Source: an uncultured Chloroflexota bacterium
GTDB lineage: Bacteria > Chloroflexota > Anaerolineae > UBA4142 > SHND01
NCBI GenBank assembly: GCA_937870825.1
Contig: CALMZO010000153.1
Span: 1 to 53,744, forward strand
DNA length: 53,744 nucleotides
Direction of reading: 5' to 3'
The notes under the pieces are model-generated. The model was given only the letters and a program-made list of their open reading frames with translations, was not told the origin of the DNA and did no database searches. The position numbers were made by a program, and so were the translations under genes. This document shows, in pieces, positions 8,014-16,248 of the stretch. Position 1 is the stretch's first letter. Each line of letters starts with the position of its first letter.

Positions 8014-8535
8014 ATGCGACAAGGTTTAGTAATCGTCAACACGGGAAATGGCAAGGGCAAAACGACTGCGATGCTCGGCACACTCCTGCGCGCGTGGGGA
8101 CGCGGAATGCGCGTGTGCGTGATTCAATTCATCAAAGCGGAGACGGGCAACTGGGGCGAAATTCGCGCGGCGCACAAATTGGACATCGAATGGCACGCGC
8201 TCGGCGACGGTTTCACCTGGACCTCGAAAGATTTGGACGAATCGGGCAACAAAGCGCGCAAAGGGTGGGCGCTCGCGCAAGAAAAAATCGCCAGCGGCAA
8301 TTATGATGTGATCGCGTTGGATGAAGTAACATACGCGTTTCAATACGGTTGGCTCAACATCAACGACGTGATTGAATGGCTGCGCGCGCACAAGCCGCCC
8401 GCGCTGCATTTGATTTTGACCGGACGCGATGCCCCGCCCGAACTGGTCGAATATGCGGACCTCGTGACCGAGATGCGCGAAATCAAACATCCGTTTCAAA
8501 AAGGAATTCTCGCGCAAGCGGGAGTGGAATTCTAA
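8014..8535 (+). CDS. cobO: Cob(I)alamin/corrinoid adenosyltransferase, CobA/CobO type
   Basis: This enzyme transfers the adenosyl group of ATP to reduced corrinoids. The 173-residue protein has the family P-loop GNGKGKT at residues 11-17, followed by [20 protein letters not shown], then [17 protein letters not shown] and [20 protein letters not shown]. It is slightly shorter than Salmonella CobA (about 196) because the N-terminal arm is missing, as in many CobO proteins. It closes the riboswitch operon 16 bases after cobU; no terminator is evident after it. Confidence 0.92.
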   Translation: MRQGLVIVNTGNGKGKTTAMLGTLLRAWGRGMRVCVIQFIKAETGNWGEIRAAHKLDIEWHALGDGFTWTSKDLDESGNKARKGWALAQEKIASGNYDVIALDEVTYAFQYGWLNINDVIEWLRAHKPPALHLILTGRDAPPELVEYADLVTEMREIKHPFQKGILAQAGVEF

Positions 8536-8629
8536 GTAACGAGGAACGTGAACGGAGGACTGGGAGAATTGACAATCGAGTTGTTCATCAATTCATAGAG
8601 CTCTCAAATAAATGTCGTTTGGGGATTCT

Positions 8630-8676
8630 ACGCTTTAGCGGGTTGATTGGCAGTAACCGCATAAATGCTCGAGTCC
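8630..8676 (+). repeat. 47-nt repeat, right copy (inverted to 5723-5769)
   Basis: Partner of the element at 5723-5769. Ends GGATTC (upstream of 8630) and GAGTCC are partly self-complementary, and GCGG/CCGC can pair inside. It sits in the 205-base gap between cobO and the methyltransferase, where no other gene is seen. Confidence 0.65.
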
Positions 8677-8740
8677 GATGCGATGAACTCTATTTGAGTT
8701 GACTATCAGTCCTCATCGCTCAGCCCTCAGCCCTTTGGCG

Positions 8741-9400
8741 ATGCGTTTACTCGATTTCCCCTGGCTCTTTGAACTCGGCGCGCCGATTTATGCGTGGTTC
8801 AATTCACAAGGCGTGTGGCTCGAATCGTGCGCGCGTCTCGCCGCGCATTTTCCCAAAACGGAAAACGCGCGCGTCCGCGTTTTGGATTTGGGCTGCGGAC
8901 CGGGCAACACCGCGATTGCGATGGCGCGTGTGCGCGGGGACGCGTTTATTGTCGGGCTTGACCTCGCGCCAAAAATGCTCGAACTCGCGCAACGCGAAAC
9001 ACAGCGCGCGAATTTTTTAGAAAACATTTCGTACGTTCTCGCGGACGCGACGGCGCTGCCGTTCACGGAAAACACGTTCGACGTGACGACGGGGCATTCG
9101 TTTTTGTATCTCGTCGGCGACCGCGCGGGTGTTTTGCGCGAAGCGTATCGCGTGTTAACGCGCGGCGGGCGTTGGGTTTCGATGGAGCCGCGTGATGGGA
9201 AAACGGGGAATTGGCTGGCGAAGCATTGGAAAAATGTGCGCTTTATGGTGTCGGTGATTTTGTGGCGACCGTACAGCAAATTTCACGGACGGCTCGACGA
9301 AGAAAAATTTCCTGAAACGCTCGCGCGCGCAGGATTCAAAAACAATGGCACGGAATTGGCGATTGAAGGACTCGGCATCATCGGCTACGGTGAAAAATGA
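8741..9400 (+). CDS. Class I SAM-dependent methyltransferase
   Basis: A 219-residue Rossmann methyltransferase. Motif I is VLDLGCGPGNTAIAMARV near residue 48, followed by FIVGLDLAPKMLELAQRE and VLADATALPFTENTFDVTTG, then the VLREAYRVLTRGGRWVSMEP strand typical of the UbiE/Methyltransf_11 group. The substrate cannot be told. The ATG at 8741 is preferred to an in-frame TTG at 8699, which lies in 7-bp-period repeat DNA. Its stop overlaps the next gene (a prenyltransferase) by four bases, suggesting a shared lipid or quinone pathway. Confidence 0.78.
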   Translation: MRLLDFPWLFELGAPIYAWFNSQGVWLESCARLAAHFPKTENARVRVLDLGCGPGNTAIAMARVRGDAFIVGLDLAPKMLELAQRETQRANFLENISYVLADATALPFTENTFDVTTGHSFLYLVGDRAGVLREAYRVLTRGGRWVSMEPRDGKTGNWLAKHWKNVRFMVSVILWRPYSKFHGRLDEEKFPETLARAGFKNNGTELAIEGLGIIGYGEK

Positions 9401-10266
9401 GACCGTACATTACGCTGCTGCGCTTGCCGTTTCAATTTTTACTGTCGCCGATTTTTTTGTGGGGCTATTTGCTGGCGGATGGAACGTGGAACGCGACATT
9501 GCTCATCGCGTATCTCTCGTTTCATCTTTTTTTGTACGCGGGCGGCACCGCGCTCAATTCGTGCTATGACCGCGACGAAGGACCCATCGGCGGGCTCGCA
9601 CATCCACCCCCCCCTCCAACACATCTCCTCGAATTTTCGCTCGTCTGGCAACTGATTGGATTCGTCCTCGCGCTCGCGGTGAATCTTGAATTCGCCGCGA
9701 TTTATTTCGTCATGTTTTGGATGTCCATTGCGTATTCGCACCCGCGCCTTCGCTGGAAAGGAAAACCGTTCGGCGCACTTGCCACCATCATGCTCGGACA
9801 GGGCATCCTGCCATTTTACGCGGGGTGGGTAACGGCGCGCGGAACTTTACAAAACGGCGCGGAAGGTTTGGCGATTCTCGGCGCGCTGTCGGCGACGCTC
9901 ATCATCGGCGGCATGTATCCGCTGACGCAAATTTATCAACTCGACGCGGATGCCGAACGCGGCGATTTGACCTCCGCGCGTTTTCTCGGCGTCAACAATT
10001 CGTTTCGGCTGGCGCTGTTTTCAATTTCGCTCGGCGGCGCGGGCGCGGTGCTCATCGCCGCGATAAAATTTTCGTGGTGGGAAGCGGCGGGGCTGGCAAT
10101 TTTTTTGTGCGTGTTCCTCATCGCCGTCGCGCGATGGCGCGCGCGGTTTTATTCGCAGACGGTGATGCAAAATTTCAAGACGGTGATGCTGCTGTATGCG
10201 GGCGTGACGCTGCCATTTCTCGCGTGGATTTGTATTCAGCTCGTTCTTGCGACGTTTTGGAAATGA
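9397..10266 (+). CDS. UbiA-family prenyltransferase
   Basis: A 289-residue membrane protein with about eight hydrophobic segments. The first Asp-rich, Mg-diphosphate-binding region is GGTALNSCYDRDEGPIGGL and the second is YQLDADAERGDLTSARFLG, in the expected spacing. Members attach prenyl chains to aromatic or other acceptors; the acceptor here is unknown. An HPPPPPTH segment is encoded by a C8 run (9607-9614). Start overlaps the methyltransferase stop (ATGA), so the two are translationally coupled. Confidence 0.82.
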   Translation: MRPYITLLRLPFQFLLSPIFLWGYLLADGTWNATLLIAYLSFHLFLYAGGTALNSCYDRDEGPIGGLAHPPPPPTHLLEFSLVWQLIGFVLALAVNLEFAAIYFVMFWMSIAYSHPRLRWKGKPFGALATIMLGQGILPFYAGWVTARGTLQNGAEGLAILGALSATLIIGGMYPLTQIYQLDADAERGDLTSARFLGVNNSFRLALFSISLGGAGAVLIAAIKFSWWEAAGLAIFLCVFLIAVARWRARFYSQTVMQNFKTVMLLYAGVTLPFLAWICIQLVLATFWK

Positions 10267-10317
10267 GGGTGTGCGTCACGATTTTGGGCGAATGAATTCA
10301 CCACTACAAAAACGCGA

Positions 10318-10392
10318 AACCTGCCTCCGCAGGTTGGGGATTCAGTGTGCGGAGGCACACTTGGCGTCTTCGTTGCCGCGATTTCTAATCGC
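10318..10392 (+). repeat. Cluster of three short hairpins
   Basis: Three adjacent inverted repeats: AACCTGC/GCAGGTT (10318-10335), GTGTGC/GCACAC (10345-10360) and GCGATT/AATCGC (10378-10392). They fill most of the 210-base gap before the aldolase gene. None has a T tract, so they look like palindromic repeats rather than terminators. Confidence 0.55.
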
Positions 10393-10477
10393 CTGTCGCA
10401 TCAGAGAACGCTTGCTACGCGATGTGATACAATCTCTACAATTTCCACCTTCCAATCTCTCATCTCGAAGGAGTTCC

Positions 10478-11365
10478 ATGAAAGAAATTCGCGGCGTGCT
10501 GCCGCCGATTGCGACACCGTTTGATCAAGACGGAAATGTTTCGACGGAACATCTTGCGGCGAATCTCACGCGGTATTTGGAAACGGGCTTGCACGGATTC
10601 GTCGTGCTGGGTTCAAACGGCGAATATCCGATGTTGAGCAAAGACGAAAAAATTCGCGTGTTGGAAATTGCGCGCGAGGTAATTCCGCAAGACCGCTTGC
10701 TCATTGCAGGCACGGGCGCGGATTCGACGCGCGAGACGATTGATTTGACGAAACGCGCGGCGCAGATTGGCGCGGACGCCGCGTTGATTGTGACGCCGCA
10801 TTATTATCGTCCCGCGATGAATGGCGCGGCATTGACGCGACACTATTTGTCCATTGCAGACGCGTCGCCGATTCCGATTCTGATTTACAACGTTCCCGTG
10901 TACACGAACGTGGACATTGACGCGGCGACGATTATTGAATTGGCGCGGCATGAGAACATCGTGGGCATGAAAGACAGTTCCGCGAACATGAACAAGATGG
11001 GCGAGGTGATTCGTTTCACCCCCCCCCATTTTGCGACAATGGTAGGAACGGGCGGCGCGCTGTTTGCCGCGTTGTGCATCGGCGCGAAAGGTGTCGTTCC
11101 CGCGTTGGGCAATATCGCGCCGCGCGAGTGTGTGGCGATGTATGATTTGTTCCGCGAAGGAAAAATGGACGAGGCGCGCAATCTGCAATTGCGAATGGTG
11201 CGACCGAACGTGGCGGTGACGAGCCGATGGGGTGTGCCGGGTTTGAAAGCGGCAATGGACGAAGTGGGCTATTACGGCGGGCTGCCGCGTTCGCCGCTGC
11301 TGCCGCTCGGCGAAAGTGACCGCAACAAGTTGCGCGATGTTTTGCGCGAAGCGGAATTGCTGTGA
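10478..11365 (+). CDS. DapA/HOGA-family aldolase or dehydratase
   Basis: A 295-residue class I aldolase of the dihydrodipicolinate synthase superfamily. The substrate loop reads VLGSNGEYPML, closer to 4-hydroxy-2-oxoglutarate aldolase than to DapA (GTTGE). The Schiff-base Lys is in NIVGMKDSSAN and the catalytic Tyr in LIYNVPVYTN. Plausible reactions are cleavage of 4-hydroxy-2-oxoglutarate or dehydration of a keto-deoxy sugar acid; the 2-oxoglutarate-semialdehyde-type dehydrogenase at 29727-31196 would fit either. The ATG at 10478 has AAGGAG five bases upstream. A C9 run (11019-11027) lies in the coding sequence. Confidence 0.75.
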   Translation: MKEIRGVLPPIATPFDQDGNVSTEHLAANLTRYLETGLHGFVVLGSNGEYPMLSKDEKIRVLEIAREVIPQDRLLIAGTGADSTRETIDLTKRAAQIGADAALIVTPHYYRPAMNGAALTRHYLSIADASPIPILIYNVPVYTNVDIDAATIIELARHENIVGMKDSSANMNKMGEVIRFTPPHFATMVGTGGALFAALCIGAKGVVPALGNIAPRECVAMYDLFREGKMDEARNLQLRMVRPNVAVTSRWGVPGLKAAMDEVGYYGGLPRSPLLPLGESDRNKLRDVLREAELL

Positions 11366-11370
11366 ATCAA

Positions 11371-11401
11371 AAAGAACGACGCATATGGCGTCGTTTTTTT
11401 G
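11371..11401. terminator. Bidirectional Rho-independent terminator
   Basis: AACGACGC (11375-11382) pairs with GCGTCGTT (11388-11395) and is followed by T on the plus strand; on the minus strand it is followed by CTTTTT. It sits between two convergent genes. Confidence 0.75.
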
Positions 11402-12886
11402 TTAGCGGAGGAAAGGCAGCTGCTGCGTCGCTTCGAGTGCGTGCTCTGCCCAAATGTTGGGCATCGCATTGTAATAGAGCAAAAAGAGCGCGAGCGCGAC
11501 GAGGAGCGCGGTCCCCGCGACGGCGCGCCATTCCCGCGCAATGCCGCGCGCGATGCGGCGCACGGGCGGAGGAACGCGGCGCGCGAGACAGATGCCGAAT
11601 GCTGTGACGCGTCGTTGCACGCCGGCGCGCGCACGCGTCAGCAGCGGCAGTGGCTTGCCGGAGAGGGGCAAGGGATTGTATTCTGTTGCGCGACGTGGCA
11701 TCGGTTCGAACTGCGCGAGCCATTGCATTACAAAGCGCGCCGTGCCAATCAAAACACCGATGGTTGATGCCATCGCGAGGTAAAAGAGCCGCGCATCCGT
11801 CGCTTCGAGTTCAAGCAGCAGATTCCAACGCGTTGCGAGGGCAATCCCCGGCGCGATGCCTGCAAGGTTCAGCGCGCCGAAAATGAAAACGACAACGGCA
11901 ACAGGATTGACCCACCGATTTTGCACCGTGCGCGCGATGGTGATGCTCGCCGCCATCAGCGTCAAACCCACCGCGCGCGCAAAGATTTCCAACACCGCGT
12001 TCGTCATTCCATCCAAGGTGCCGCGTGATAAATCGAGCAAGACAAAACCGAGTGCGTACAACGCGGCGAAACTCATCAGGCGTCCCGCGCGCCGTTCCAG
12101 ACTTGCCAGCGCGCTGCCGACGACGATGGCGGCGATTCCGCCATACCCCAAAATCGCAAGCAAGTTCGACAGTTCGATGAGACGCGGATATTGTCCGATG
12201 AGTTGATACAAAAGCCAGAACCCAATCGGCTGTCCCAAGCCGAGCAAGACTGCGAGGATGGGCAGCGGCGACTCATCCGCCATCGGTCCGAGCCACACGA
12301 GAAACGGCACGATGCCGAGCAGCAAGCCCAAGCCCCACGTCAAAAACAAAATGGACAATTCAATCAACGAAGTTTGGTCCGGGGTAAGCGGATACAACTG
12401 CACAAAGCGATGTCCGAGCAGCAACATCGCGCTCGCGATAATAATCAAGACCAAATAGTACGCCGCGCCGCCGACACGCTGCACGCGGCGCGGTTCCATC
12501 GCCAACACCATCGTCGCAAGACCGGCTGCCCACGTGAATACGCCGACGACGAAATCATTGACCAGCAGCGCAATCGCCCAAACAATCCAACTCCAAAACA
12601 AGAAACCGAGCGTGCGCCGCGATTCTCCGAAACAGGTCGCAATCGCGAGAATGCCGGACAATGCCATCGCGGCAAGCAAAAAATCGCGCGCGAGGGGCTG
12701 CATCGCAAACGAGAGACCAAAAAATTCAAACGCGTCGGTACTGGCATTCCGCGTTGCCGAGACCAATAAAACGGTCGCGGCGACACTTGATGCACACGCG
12801 GAGGGGCGCCAATACCGCGCGACGTGTACGATGAGCGCGCACGCGGCAATCAGGAATACGAGCAAGGGCAATGCGATGGTGGGCAT
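11402..12886 (-). CDS. Proton-channel-like membrane protein (NuoN/Mrp-type)
   Basis: A 494-residue, highly hydrophobic protein with roughly 13-14 transmembrane segments. The order and the central LGIVPFLVWLGPMADESPLPI segment resemble the proton-conducting membrane subunits NuoL/M/N and MrpA/D, where the loop after a broken helix contains such a Pro-rich motif. No other complex I subunits are nearby, so it may serve a membrane-bound hydrogenase/Mrp-like assembly or have become independent. It follows the next upstream membrane gene by three bases, so the two are co-transcribed and probably form one complex. Confidence 0.6.
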   Translation of the reverse strand: MPTIALPLLVFLIAACALIVHVARYWRPSACASSVAATVLLVSATRNASTDAFEFFGLSFAMQPLARDFLLAAMALSGILAIATCFGESRRTLGFLFWSWIVWAIALLVNDFVVGVFTWAAGLATMVLAMEPRRVQRVGGAAYYLVLIIIASAMLLLGHRFVQLYPLTPDQTSLIELSILFLTWGLGLLLGIVPFLVWLGPMADESPLPILAVLLGLGQPIGFWLLYQLIGQYPRLIELSNLLAILGYGGIAAIVVGSALASLERRAGRLMSFAALYALGFVLLDLSRGTLDGMTNAVLEIFARAVGLTLMAASITIARTVQNRWVNPVAVVVFIFGALNLAGIAPGIALATRWNLLLELEATDARLFYLAMASTIGVLIGTARFVMQWLAQFEPMPRRATEYNPLPLSGKPLPLLTRARAGVQRRVTAFGICLARRVPPPVRRIARGIAREWRAVAGTALLVALALFLLYYNAMPNIWAEHALEATQQLPFLR

Positions 12887-12889
12887 ACC

Positions 12890-13567
12890 TTAGACTTCGC
12901 CGCGCCGTCTGCCTGAGGCGTGCGCGGGAACGCTGGCGATGTGCGAAATCGCCAACGCGATAACCAAATCCGAAATGACGAGCAGCGCGTAAATCAGCAG
13001 CGAGTTGTCTATCGAAAGATAGATGATGCCAAAGCCCGACGTGAAAAATAAAAGGCCCATGCCGAGTTTGAGCGCGTCGCGCGTGAGCGCAATCGTCACC
13101 AGTCCGCCGAGCGCGAGCCACAAGCCGGTGACCCAAAAGAGTGTCGGCGCGTTCAACAAGACGAATTGTCCGCTCAAGGCGATGACGCTCAACGCGACGA
13201 GCGCGAGCGCGATGATACGAAACGGCATATTCATCCAAAAGACGCCCTGTCCAATTTCATCGCGATAGTCCCGGTATTGTTCATCCGGCGCAAGTTGCCG
13301 CCGCCGCCGCGGTTTCACGCGCCGCGCGGTAATATAAAACATGGTCGCAACCAGCCCGCCCGCAATCATCCGTACCGCCGCAATTTGCAAAGGGATCAAC
13401 GTCGAGAGCAGGATGGCGACAAAAATATATTGCGCCGCCAGCGCCAGCAGCGAAAAGCGCCAATCGCCGAAAAGCATCACGACGGCGACGCTGAACAAGA
13501 GTCCAAGGAGCAGTTGATTGGTTGTGACTGCGGCAAAGGCGCGCGCGAGGTCATCTAAAGAAGGCAT
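12890..13567 (-). CDS. Membrane protein, possible NuoK/MrpC-like partner
   Basis: A 225-residue protein with six or more hydrophobic segments and a charged middle loop (VKPRRRRQL, then YRDYRDEIGQGVF). Its last third, GMGLLFFTSGFGIIYLSIDN to ALLVISDLVIALAISHIA, resembles the three-helix NuoK/HyfE/MrpC fold. That fits its tight coupling with the NuoN-like gene three bases downstream. The N-terminal half is not recognised. Confidence 0.5.
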   Translation of the reverse strand: MPSLDDLARAFAAVTTNQLLLGLLFSVAVVMLFGDWRFSLLALAAQYIFVAILLSTLIPLQIAAVRMIAGGLVATMFYITARRVKPRRRRQLAPDEQYRDYRDEIGQGVFWMNMPFRIIALALVALSVIALSGQFVLLNAPTLFWVTGLWLALGGLVTIALTRDALKLGMGLLFFTSGFGIIYLSIDNSLLIYALLVISDLVIALAISHIASVPAHASGRRRGEV

Positions 13568-13576
13568 ACGAGCGGT

Positions 13577-14386
13577 TCAGTTTTGAGGAGTGGTGGGCGT
13601 CGTGCGCCGCGCCCGCGCGCGTTCCAATGCGCGCCACGAATCGAAATCTATTTTGTCATCCGATTCGGTCGTAGCAATCAAGGTGAATGACGTTCCGGGG
13701 GCTACCTGTGCGCGCACGAGTCCCGGCACGTACAAATCTGCGGCGGCATTGTTCTCGCCGCGCAATTGAAAACGCCAGTACCACAAGTCGAGCGGCGTAA
13801 AATCAAATTGCGGCGCCACCAACAGCCGATAGGGCACGGCACCTTCAAAGGCAGTCACCTGCAAACCGCGTTCGAGCCGTTGAATGTGAAAGCGCAATTG
13901 TTCGCTGCCCTGCGTCAACGTCTCGCGCACGCGGTAATCACACAACGGTATCAGCGTCAAACGAATGGGCGCGGAATGTTCCGCGAGAGTGTAGCGAACA
14001 AAAGTTGTGTTGTGTCCCTGCCCTAACCAAATTGTCTTGGTCAAGTGAAAACGTCCCGCTTCATAGAAAAATTCTGCAATCGTTCCATCAAAGCTGACTT
14101 GCTGCAAATACAGATAGCCGTCCGGCTCAATCACATTCCCCACATACTCGTTCGTCCCGAGTTTGTACTGCTGTCCGTCAACCTCGATTTCTTCATCCAC
14201 CTTGGCGAGGGTGACGGTGAGCGCGCCGGACCCGTCCAGCGGGGCGACGAGCAAGCCGTGATGGCGTCGCGTGATCGCGCCGGCAATGGAAGTGGACGCG
14301 TAACTCGTACTCTCATTGGTGACGCGCCACTCGTGCGCGAGCGCTTGTGTTTCGTCCCGGCAAATTTCGCGTGGGAAAACTGTCAT
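13577..14386 (-). CDS. Orphan N-terminal domain of glycogen debranching enzyme
   Basis: A 269-residue protein that matches the N-terminal beta-sandwich of archaeal/bacterial-type glycogen debranching enzymes: EWRVTNESTSYASTSIAGAI, then TRRHHGLLVAPLDG near residue 40, KVDEEIEVDGQQY, and GHNTTFVRYTLAEHSAPIRL. In those enzymes a catalytic (alpha/alpha)6 domain follows and the protein is more than 600 residues. Here it stops soon after FDSWRALERARARR, and the next gene starts nine bases later in an unrelated membrane protein. It is therefore either a domain deletion or a stand-alone glucan-binding module. No catalytic residues of the GH domain remain. Confidence 0.7.
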   Translation of the reverse strand: MTVFPREICRDETQALAHEWRVTNESTSYASTSIAGAITRRHHGLLVAPLDGSGALTVTLAKVDEEIEVDGQQYKLGTNEYVGNVIEPDGYLYLQQVSFDGTIAEFFYEAGRFHLTKTIWLGQGHNTTFVRYTLAEHSAPIRLTLIPLCDYRVRETLTQGSEQLRFHIQRLERGLQVTAFEGAVPYRLLVAPQFDFTPLDLWYWRFQLRGENNAAADLYVPGLVRAQVAPGTSFTLIATTESDDKIDFDSWRALERARARRTTPTTPQN

Positions 14387-14441
14387 AGCAGAACCAAGGC
14401 AAAAGCGGTAAATGAGTATAGCATAATCCCCAAAACGCGAC

Positions 14442-14447
14442 TAGAAT
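14442..14447 (+). promoter_or_regulatory. -10 box seven bases before folK (leaderless)
   Basis: TAGAAT at 14442-14447 is followed by seven bases and then the folK ATG. With this spacing transcription would begin at or beside the start codon. No convincing -35 box or ribosome site is present. Confidence 0.4.
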
Positions 14448-14454
14448 CGGACAG

Positions 14455-14940
14455 ATGGCACGCGCCTATCTGGCACTGGGGAGCAATCTCGGAGACCGAC
14501 TCGCAAATTTGCGAGAGGCGGTCACGCGGCTGGAAAAAAATGTTCACGTGGAAAAAATTTCGGCAGTGTATGAAACGGAACCGTGGGGAGTTGTGGAACA
14601 GCCGCGCTTTTTCAATCTCGTGCTCGCGGGAGAAACAGAACTGGGACCGATGGCATTGCTCGAATTTGTGAAATCGGTCGAGCGTGAAATGGGACGCGTG
14701 GAAACGGTGCGTTATGGTCCGCGCGTGATAGATGTAGATGTCTTGCTGTACGATGAGGTGATTGTTGAAAATGATGTTCTGGAAATTCCGCACGCGCGTA
14801 TGCACGAACGCCGCTTTGTGTTGGTGCCGCTCGCGGAAATTGCGCCCGACGCGACGCATCCGCGTTTGAAAAAATCGGCGCGCGAATTGTTGGCACAACT
14901 ACCGAACGCGGGTGACGTACATTTTTTTGCGGCGTGGTAA
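14455..14940 (+). CDS. folK: HPPK, folate biosynthesis pyrophosphokinase
   Basis: FolK transfers pyrophosphate from ATP to 6-hydroxymethyl-dihydropterin. The 161-residue protein has all family signatures: ALGSNLGDRLANLREAV at residue 6, SAVYETEPWG, FFNLVLAGET, and the active-site block RVETVRYGPRVIDVDVLLYD with its two Asp Mg ligands, then IPHARMHERRFVLVPLAEIA. It stands alone without folP or folB nearby. The start lacks a ribosome site and sits seven bases after a TAGAAT, so leaderless translation is likely. Confidence 0.95.
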   Translation: MARAYLALGSNLGDRLANLREAVTRLEKNVHVEKISAVYETEPWGVVEQPRFFNLVLAGETELGPMALLEFVKSVEREMGRVETVRYGPRVIDVDVLLYDEVIVENDVLEIPHARMHERRFVLVPLAEIAPDATHPRLKKSARELLAQLPNAGDVHFFAAW

Positions 14941-14951
14941 TGTGTTGCGGA

Positions 14952-16019
14952 TTATTGCGTAGAATCTGCCGAGTTCCCCGACCAGTAATTGAACCAATAC
15001 AGGAATTGCGCCATGTTCCATTCGCCGCGAATGCGAATGCGGCGCAGTTCATAGGGCTGCTCACTCGATTGATACGTGCCCTGTTTTGTCGTCACTGCCG
15101 CGATGTAACCCAATTCTCGCAAAAGATTGAGCGAGTATTGATTGTAACTCCCGGACGGGTACGAAAAAATCGGCGTCCAGTTTGGCAAATGGTCAACCAT
15201 GAGCTTGTGCGCGCGTTTGATTTCCGCGTCCTGCGTTGAATTGCGCGTCGTGCCGAGATTGTAGCGATGCGTGAGGGAATGATTGCCAAACTCCATGCCG
15301 TTCTCGTACATTTCCAAAATTTGTTCCCAACGCAGATAGCCGGGCGAGCCGTAATCGGTCGGTGCGCCAATGACGAAAAAGGTTCCGACAAAGCCGTGGT
15401 CTTTGAGCGTCGGAAAAACATTCGTGTAATTGTTGTCATACCCGTCGTCAAAGGTGAGCAGAATCGGTTTTTCGGGCAGCGGCGCGCCCGTCTGCAAATG
15501 ATTCATCAAATCCGCAATCCGAATCGTCGTGTATCCTTGTTCCGCAATAAATTTCATTTGCTCTTCAAATCGCTCTTGCGAAACGGTGAGCGCTTTTCGC
15601 ACCGCGTCCGCGTCGGGCGGCACGTCTCCGACGTGGTGATACATCAGAATCGGCACACGCACGTCGCGCACAATCGGCGCGGGCGTTGTGGTATCGGTAG
15701 GAATTTCCGTCGCCGCCGGTGTATGAGTCGCGCGCGCGGTTGCCGTGTGCGTGGCTGTTGCGGTTGGTGAATGCGTGCGCGTTGGCGTAAAGGTGCGCGT
15801 GGGCGTTCGCGTAAATGTCGCCGTCGCGGTGTGCGTTGGCGTGCGCGTGGGCGTGAACGTTTTGGTAAAGGTTGGTGTTGGCGAAGCAAAGAGCGCGATG
15901 GATCTGAGCGGGGTGTTGAATTGCGTAAAGCCGACAGCGCCCAGAACGACGCCGACGACTGCCAACAAAAAAGGGCTACGCAGCAATTGGCGCTGTTTGC
16001 CCTGATTTCGGATATGCAC
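14952..16019 (-). CDS. Secreted/anchored polysaccharide deacetylase
   Basis: A 355-residue NodB-type deacetylase acting outside the cell. A signal-anchor (SPFLLAVVGVVLGAVGF) is followed by a long Thr/Pro-rich linker of TPTxT units, then VPILMYHHVGDVPP, the metal-site motif LLTFDDGYDNN, HSLTHRY (the HxxxH ligands) and SYPSGSYNQYSL. Likely substrates are N-acetylated cell-wall or capsular glycans. The GTG at 16019 is chosen because an extended -10 (TG-C-TAAAAT) lies eight bases upstream and the 43 codons before it look non-coding (Cys-rich, no family match). An ATG at 16148 would extend it. It converges on folK with 11 bases between. Confidence 0.8.
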   Translation of the reverse strand: MHIRNQGKQRQLLRSPFLLAVVGVVLGAVGFTQFNTPLRSIALFASPTPTFTKTFTPTRTPTHTATATFTRTPTRTFTPTRTHSPTATATHTATARATHTPAATEIPTDTTTPAPIVRDVRVPILMYHHVGDVPPDADAVRKALTVSQERFEEQMKFIAEQGYTTIRIADLMNHLQTGAPLPEKPILLTFDDGYDNNYTNVFPTLKDHGFVGTFFVIGAPTDYGSPGYLRWEQILEMYENGMEFGNHSLTHRYNLGTTRNSTQDAEIKRAHKLMVDHLPNWTPIFSYPSGSYNQYSLNLLRELGYIAAVTTKQGTYQSSEQPYELRRIRIRGEWNMAQFLYWFNYWSGNSADSTQ

Positions 16020-16027
16020 GGCGCAAG

Positions 16028-16055
16028 ATTTTAGCACAAAACGCGCGTCTACCAA
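16028..16055 (-). promoter_or_regulatory. Promoter of the polysaccharide deacetylase gene
   Basis: On the minus strand TTGGTA (16055-16050), 16 bases, then TAAAAT (16033-16028) with an upstream TG. The GTG start lies eight bases further, so the transcript would be leaderless. Confidence 0.5.
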
Positions 16056-16187
16056 GTTGGATGGGCGGCAGCCGACGCAATTAGAAATCGAATTGTCACG
16101 GCACAAACAAGAGTAACCTGGGAAAACACGAGTCGCAATGTTTACCAAATCTTTACCAACATTGTACGAAATCTAAAACAAAAATGC

Positions 16188-16219
16188 TTGACAAGGGGGG
16201 GGGGGGGGGACGATATAAT
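16188..16219 (+). promoter_or_regulatory. Promoter with a 15-G spacer tract
   Basis: A consensus TTGACA (16188-16193) and a consensus TATAAT (16214-16219) are separated by 20 bases, 15 of which are an unbroken G run (16195-16209). Twenty is longer than the optimal 17; loss of three G would restore it. Such a tract is a classic site for slippage-driven switching of promoter strength. Confidence 0.75.
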
Positions 16220-16248
16220 GCCACGACATAACCCGATTGGAGAAAAAA

